NCBI GenBank assembly: GCA_020444165.1
Contig: JAHLLK010000019.1
Coordinates: 15,920-79,919 of the forward strand
Direction of reading: 5' to 3'
DNA from: Deltaproteobacteria bacterium
GTDB taxonomy: Bacteria; Desulfobacterota; Desulfarculia; Desulfarculales; Desulfarculaceae
DNA: 64,000 nt
Made by a program: the position numbers and the translations under genes. Positions 60,168 to 64,000 of the stretch are shown piece by piece. The notes below the pieces were generated by a model. That model was not told where the DNA came from, ran no database searches, and was given only the letters and a program-made list of their open reading frames with translations. Each line of letters begins with the position of its first letter. Within the stretch, counting starts at the first letter, position 1.

Positions 60168-60476
60168 TCAGGCGTCCTCGGCCAGGCGGCGGCGCACGCT
60201 GTCCAGCTTGCCCTGAGCCGTGGCGGCCTTGTCCCGGCGGTCGTCCAGGTTCAACAGGGTCATCACCCGCTGGGCCCCCTGGGTGAAGGGCAGCTCATGG
60301 AGCCGGGCCACCGCGGCCAGGAGGTCGGGCACGGAGCCTTCCAGCACGGTGCCCATGGGGGTGAGGGTGTAGGTGAGGCCCAGCTCCGCCAGCTCGCGCT
60401 GGATCTGGGCCACGTAGGCGGAGAGGCTGGTGCTGCCGGTGCCCAGGGGCACCACGGTAAGTTGGGCTATGGCCAT
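60168..60476 (-). CDS. MTH1187 family thiamine-binding protein
   Basis: 102-aa protein of the MTH1187/YkoF-like thiamine-binding family. Fold-diagnostic blocks: TVVPLGTGSTSLSAYVAQIQ, the YTLTPMGTVLEGSVPDLLAA segment, and HELPFTQGAQRVMTLLNLDD. Such proteins bind thiamine or related pyrimidines and form oligomers; regulation of ABC transport is suggested for some, not shown here. ATG 60476 has GGGAGGGAGA close upstream. Upstream repeat copy 2 lies at 60609-60727. Confidence 0.86.
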   Translation of the reverse strand: MAIAQLTVVPLGTGSTSLSAYVAQIQRELAELGLTYTLTPMGTVLEGSVPDLLAAVARLHELPFTQGAQRVMTLLNLDDRRDKAATAQGKLDSVRRRLAEDA

Positions 60477-60608
60477 GATTCTCCCTCCCGGTGGGGCACA
60501 GTCCGGATATTTCATGGGGGCCGGGTGGCTGGATCGACATCGATCTGATTTGTAAAAGTTTTTCTTTTGAAGCCCTTCGGGGTTACAGGTGACGTTTCGT
60601 ACCTTGGG

Positions 60609-60727
60609 CCGGCCCAGCCAGATGTGGGCCGGCAAGGCGACGGACCAGCGACAACCGAGAGGCGTAGCCAAGGCTCCGTCGAAGTTGAAGCGCTGTCTGC
60701 AACGCAGCCGGCGGGCATCTGGCGCAG
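60609..60727. repeat. Dispersed GC-rich repeat, copy 2
   Basis: Roughly 119 bp aligning with copy 1 at 58563-58678, sharing GCCGGCAAGGCGACGGAC, GAGGCGTAGCC, GTTGAAGCG/GTTGGAGCG and CAACGCAGCCGGCGGGCATC. It carries a single 20-bp subunit rather than a tandem run. It occupies the region between the thiamine-binding gene and the plus-strand gene at 61016; the rest of 60477-61015 contains no gene. Confidence 0.85.
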
Positions 60728-61015
60728 CCGGAGGCCCGGTCCTCATGAAATATCCGGGCTAGGTATCAACTTGCCGGCATGTCCGGCTTGCCTCACAATT
60801 ATAAGGTAAAGCGGCCCGGCCGGGGCGGGGCAAACCCGGCCCTACCCTCCCACCGCGGCCCCTTTCGGGGGATCCCCGGCGGCCGCTTCCTCGCCTCTTT
60901 GGGGGGCAAAGTTGAGCGGGCGGTCCCCTTGCGCTATAGTTCCTGCTTGTGCCCGGGCGGGCGGCGGGTCTTCCCGGTCCCGCCTTCCGCCTCACCCCTT
61001 CTTTTTTTAAGGACA

Positions 61016-61888
61016 ATGGCCATGGTCGCCAGCGAGTATGCCCTCTATGAAGACGAAGAGCTGTTCGAGCTGCTGTTCACCATGGAGGACCGCCTGGAAA
61101 AGGTGGCGGCCCTGGAGATCATGGGCCGGCGCTCCCTGGCCTCCGCCCTGGCCCAGGTGGTCATGGACAAGCAGAACTGGCTGGCCGAACTGCCGGAATG
61201 GTGGGCCGTGGTTCACGCCACCTACCTGTTGGCCCGGCGGGGCGGCTCCGAGGCGGTGCTGCCACTGCTCACCGCCATGCGCTGGGCCGACGCCTTTGAC
61301 TGCGACTGGGTGACTGAGCTGATGCCGGCCATGCTGGGCACCCTGGGCTCGCCGGCCATCGCCGGGCTCACCGCGGTGGCCCGGGACTTCACGGCCGGCT
61401 GGTCGGCCCGGGACCTGGCCCTGAAGAGCCTGGCCGCCATCAGCCTGCACGAGCCCGAGTCCACGGACCACGTTTTCCGCATCATCGGCGAGCGCTTCAT
61501 GGACGAGGGCGAGGACCACCTGATCCGCCAATTGTCCGGGCAGATCCTCCTGGATTTCCGCCGGGCCGATTACCGCCTGGCCCTGTCCGGTTTTGCCCGG
61601 GAGGACCTGGTCCCCGCCGGCCTGGACGTGTACTACCCGGCTGGCTTCGGGCCCGAGGACGTGGACTGGACCTTCCGCAACCCGGTGGCCGAGACCTGGC
61701 ATTACCAGGAAGACTGGATGCGCTTCTACGAGCCGTCCGAGGTGCAGCGCCGCCAAAAGCGCTGGCTCCGGGAACGCCTGGGCGCGAAAAGGACTCCCCA
61801 CGAACAGCTGAGCGAGCCGGGCGGCGGCCGGGTGCTGCCCATCTCCCGCCAGGGCACCTCCCCCGAGGAAAACGAACCCGAAGAGTAG
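61016..61888 (+). CDS. HEAT-like repeat protein (DUF1186-like)
   Basis: 290-aa soluble helical protein. Repeated W/H/A-rich helix pairs: LPEWWAVVHATYLLARRGGS then EAVLPLLTAMRWADAFDCDW, VTELMPAMLGTLGSPAIAGL, ARDLALKSLAAISLHEPEST and EDHLIRQLSGQILLDFRRAD. This layout resembles DUF1186 or other HEAT-repeat proteins used for protein-protein contact. The C-terminal 40 residues are polar. Start ATG 61016 (AAGGACA close upstream); ATG 61022 is an alternative with better spacing. Confidence 0.75.
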   Translation: MAMVASEYALYEDEELFELLFTMEDRLEKVAALEIMGRRSLASALAQVVMDKQNWLAELPEWWAVVHATYLLARRGGSEAVLPLLTAMRWADAFDCDWVTELMPAMLGTLGSPAIAGLTAVARDFTAGWSARDLALKSLAAISLHEPESTDHVFRIIGERFMDEGEDHLIRQLSGQILLDFRRADYRLALSGFAREDLVPAGLDVYYPAGFGPEDVDWTFRNPVAETWHYQEDWMRFYEPSEVQRRQKRWLRERLGAKRTPHEQLSEPGGGRVLPISRQGTSPEENEPEE

Positions 61889-62049
61889 CCCCGCTTCGGC
61901 TGAAGCGGCTTGGCTCACGGCCTTTTCCCGTGTTAGATTGAGCCCGGCCTGCGCCGTGCGGCGCGGGGACAGCTATGTCCCCGGCCCGGGCGCCGGCGCT
62001 GGCGAACCGCGGGGGAGGCCTTTCCCCCGGTGCTCGGGGAGGTTTGTGC

Positions 62050-62844
62050 ATGCGATCCATCCGCTGGCCCCGCTGGGGCGTCCTGCTCCTGGTCTTGTTC
62101 ATATGGGCCGGCGGGGCCGGCTGCGCCGGCACCCAGCAGGACGCCGCCCTGCGGGCCCAGGAGGCCCAGGCCCACTACGCCAAGGCCATGAGCTTCAAGG
62201 CGGCGGGGCAACTGGACCAGGCCGCCGAAGAGCTGCACCTGGCCGTCACCACCGACCCCACCCTGTACCAGGGCTATCACCAGTTGGGCCTGGTCTACCG
62301 GGATCGGGGCAACTACGCCGAGGCGGCCCAAACCTGGCAGAGCGGCATCCACCAGGCCCAGTACGGGCCGGAGCGCGAGGAATATCCCCGGGTAAAGGCC
62401 ATCGCCGAAATGCGGGCCGACCTGGTGGCCCTCCAAGAAATGCCGCCACCCCCGCCCCGGGCCCCGGCCCCGGCCCCGCCGGCCGGGCCTACCGCGGCCA
62501 AGCCCTCGCCCGGCCCGGCCGGCTGGCAGGTGGGCGGCCAAACCGCTGCCGCCTCCGCCGCCGCTGCCAGTCATAAAGCCAAGTCCGGCAAAGCCTCCAA
62601 ATCCGGCAAGGGCTACGCGGTGCTGTTCTCCTCCAACCAAAACGCCGCCAACGCGGCGGGAGACGTGAAACTTCTGGCCAAGCACGGCTTCAAAGCCCGG
62701 ATCGACGTGGTCAAGGTCAAGGGCAAGGTGTGGCACCGGGTGGTGGTGGGCTGCTGCGGCAGCCAAGCCAAAGCTCGGAAACTGGCCGCGGACCTCACCA
62801 AGAAAACCGGCCACAAGGGCGTGGCCGTGGTGAGGCTGCGGTAG
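62050..62844 (+). CDS. TPR-SPOR lipoprotein
   Basis: 264-aa cell-envelope protein. Lipobox GGAGC at about 21-25 after MRSIRWPRWGVLLLVLFIWA; TPR region (AKAMSFKAAGQLDQAAEELH then LAVTTDPTLYQGYHQLGLVY and EAAQTWQSGIHQA); a Pro/Ala linker (PPPPPRAPAPAPPAGP); and a C-terminal SPOR domain (GYAVLFSSNQNAANAAGDVK and HRVVVGCCGSQAKARKLAAD, VAVVRLR). SPOR binds denuded peptidoglycan, so a septal or envelope role is likely. Start ATG 62050 has a GGGGAGG site. Ends in 3' element copy 4. Confidence 0.87.
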   Translation: MRSIRWPRWGVLLLVLFIWAGGAGCAGTQQDAALRAQEAQAHYAKAMSFKAAGQLDQAAEELHLAVTTDPTLYQGYHQLGLVYRDRGNYAEAAQTWQSGIHQAQYGPEREEYPRVKAIAEMRADLVALQEMPPPPPRAPAPAPPAGPTAAKPSPGPAGWQVGGQTAAASAAAASHKAKSGKASKSGKGYAVLFSSNQNAANAAGDVKLLAKHGFKARIDVVKVKGKVWHRVVVGCCGSQAKARKLAADLTKKTGHKGVAVVRLR

Positions 62845-62846
62845 GA

Positions 62847-62945
62847 GTTTGTGGGGGAGGAGGGGGGAGATGTGGGGGAAAACCCCTTTTTGTGAACAAA
62901 AAGGGGTTTTCCCCCACACCCCCTTTCCCCAAAAAAACTTCATAG
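62847..62945 (+). repeat. Conserved 3' hairpin element, copy 4
   Basis: Begins immediately after the SPOR stop (GAGTTTGTGGGGGAGG). Perfect 23-bp stem (62871-62893 / 62896-62918) with loop GA; arm TGTGGGGGAAAACCCC plus T5GT. Followed by CCCCTTTCCCC, A7 and CTTCATAG. Same layout as copies 1-3. Confidence 0.92.
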
Positions 62946-62981
62946 TGTTTCCAGGGGGAAGTTGGCCGCCGGAGCTAAGTG

Positions 62982-63031
62982 AAGGTTGGCGCGAAGCCCC
63001 GGGCGCAGCCGGCGGGCATCTGGCGGAACCG
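62982..63031. repeat. Dispersed GC-rich repeat, partial copy 3
   Basis: GAAGGTTGGCGCGAAGC followed by GCGCAGCCGGCGGGCATCTG, matching the 3' half of copies at 58563 and 60609. It lies just upstream of the SDR gene. Confidence 0.75.
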
Positions 63032-63086
63032 GACACCCCACCCGAGCGTGAGGAAACCGTTCTGCCTAACAAAACAAGGAGGGAAC

Positions 63087-63833
63087 ATGGCCCTGGAAAC
63101 CTCCAGTTTGGCGGGGCGCAACGCCCTGGTCACCGGGGCCTCCAGCGGCATCGGCCGCGCCGTGGCCCAAGACCTCCTGCGAGCCGGCTGCCGGGTGCTG
63201 CTGACCGCCCGGCGCACGGCCGAGCTGGCCGAGACGGCCCACGCGGCCGATGACCCGGGCCCGGAGAGGGCCGTGATCCTGGCCGGCGACGTGGCCCGGC
63301 CCGAGACGGCCCAGGCCCTGGCCAAGGCCGTGGCAGAGCGCTGGGGCCGCCTGGACATCCTGGTCAACGCGGCCGGGGTGGGCTATGCGGGCAGCGTGCA
63401 GGACTCCGACCCCGACCAAGTGCGCCGGATGCTCGACGTGAACCTCTGGGGGCTTTACCTGGTCACCCGGGCGATGCTTCCCCTCATGCCCGGGCCGGGG
63501 GACCTCGTGAACCTGGCCTCGGTGGCCGGGCTCAAGTTCTCGCCGGGTTTCGCCATGTACTCGGCCAGCAAGTTCGCGGTGCGGGCCTTTTCCGAGGCTT
63601 TACGCAACGAGGTGCAGGGCCGGGGCCTGCGGGTCACCACCGTGCACCCCGGCATGACCGACACGGCCTTCTTCGCCAACTTTCTCTCCGGCGGGGGCTC
63701 CCCGGTGCCCCACGGCCAGGGCGAGCTGCTGACCCCGGAGCAGGTGGCCCAGGTGATCATGTTCGCGCTGACTCTGCCCCCGGGCGCGGCGCTGAACGAG
63801 TTCACCTTGCGGCCCACCTGGCAGCCGCGGTAG
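63087..63833 (+). CDS. Short-chain dehydrogenase/reductase
   Basis: 248-aa classical SDR. Cofactor loop TGASSGIGRAVA (about 16-27), NAAGVGYAG, then the active-site Ser region NLASVAGLKFSPGFAMYSAS with YxxxK (YSASK, Tyr and Lys catalytic). The Thr-Ala-Arg-Arg stretch (LTARRTAEL) after strand 2 suggests NADP preference, uncertain. AAGGAGG precedes ATG 63087. Single gene between repeat copy 3 and the edge gene; substrate unknown. Confidence 0.9.
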   Translation: MALETSSLAGRNALVTGASSGIGRAVAQDLLRAGCRVLLTARRTAELAETAHAADDPGPERAVILAGDVARPETAQALAKAVAERWGRLDILVNAAGVGYAGSVQDSDPDQVRRMLDVNLWGLYLVTRAMLPLMPGPGDLVNLASVAGLKFSPGFAMYSASKFAVRAFSEALRNEVQGRGLRVTTVHPGMTDTAFFANFLSGGGSPVPHGQGELLTPEQVAQVIMFALTLPPGAALNEFTLRPTWQPR

Positions 63834-63928
63834 TAGGTCATACGGTTCTTGGACTTCATTTGTAAGCCAGGAAAATGGGCTTCTAAATCGCTTAATGAGC
63901 CTATCCGCATGGAACATGGCAACCGGGA

Positions 63929-63964
63929 GAATGTTATACTATACCAGAGGATAGCATAACATTC
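63929..63964 (+). promoter_or_regulatory. 36-bp dyad (operator-like) upstream of the edge gene
   Basis: Near-perfect inverted repeat with arms GAATGTTAT-A-CTAT and ATAG-C-ATAACATTC around an 8-nt centre; the A/C position is the only mismatch. TATACT inside the left arm could be a -10 element, so a repressor bound here would block the promoter. Typical of autoregulated operons, for example toxin-antitoxin genes. Confidence 0.72.
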
Positions 63965-63979
63965 TCTTGGAGGTCTGCC

Positions 63980-64000
63980 ATGGCCAAGCAATACAAGTTT
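63980..64000 (+). CDS. Start of a gene truncated by the window edge
   Basis: ATG 63980 with GGAGG 7 nt upstream opens a frame MAKQYKF that runs off the window. Only seven codons are visible, so no product can be named. Its position just after a 36-bp operator-like dyad suggests a tightly regulated, possibly self-regulated gene. Confidence 0.7.

Overview
The window is about 64 kb of very GC-rich bacterial chromosome. Gene content points to an anaerobic, sulfate-reducer-like member of the Desulfobacterota. It carries a membrane succinate dehydrogenase operon with a two-subunit oxygen-sensitive fumarase, a DsrMK/Tmc-like membrane redox module with a tetraheme class III cytochrome c, lactate permease and lactate dehydrogenase genes, and an anaerobe's oxygen-defence set (rubrerythrin, superoxide reductase, thiol peroxidase). 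PEP-CTERM exported proteins and a ferredoxin-less RACo-like corrinoid activase fit the same lineage. I saw no rRNA, tRNA, CRISPR, transposase or phage gene.

Layout. 1-6.2 kb (minus): hpt behind a tandem-repeat leader, then the fumarase-sdhCDAB-sdhE operon. 6.9-13.4 kb: a fused arsenosugar-type glycosyltransferase, a lipid kinase, secreted proteins and two tandem PEP-CTERM paralogues. 13.5-16 kb: the three-gene redox module. 16.5-26.6 kb: sfsA, a YyaL-type thioredoxin-domain protein, small unknowns, a TetR regulator, and a methyltransferase/ComB/GT9/lipoprotein run ending in Hsp20. 26.8-36.8 kb: lactate permease, a degenerate M24 protein, the cysE-cysK pair, a TatT-like protein, a metallo-hydrolase, a Tat-exported PLP enzyme and rubrerythrin behind a PerR/Fur-like operator. 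37.5-47.4 kb: Tpx, regulators, three tandem DUF2846-like exported paralogues, superoxide reductase, a ferritin-like protein, and lactate dehydrogenase overlapping a PLD-VTT fusion and an EEP phosphatase. 47.6-51 kb: a tight RACo-like/kinase-fold/UspA operon. 51-53.6 kb: a lower-GC MBOAT/SGNH acylation pair. 53.9-64 kb: a B12 radical SAM protein, VWA protein, orphan Flp pilin, BepA-like protease, TPR-SPOR lipoprotein, SDR, and the first codons of a gene behind a 36-bp dyad.

The most unusual signal is non-coding. Four copies of a 3' element lie just after stop codons, each with a perfect 22-23 bp stem, a 2-nt loop and an A/T run at the stem apex. Three clusters of consecutive hairpins occur, one inside the sdh operon. 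A further family of roughly 120-bp repeats sits around 58.6-63 kb. One hairpin cluster appears to have inserted into a fifth copy of the 3' element. All coordinates, motifs and promoter guesses come from reading the sequence; no database search was run.
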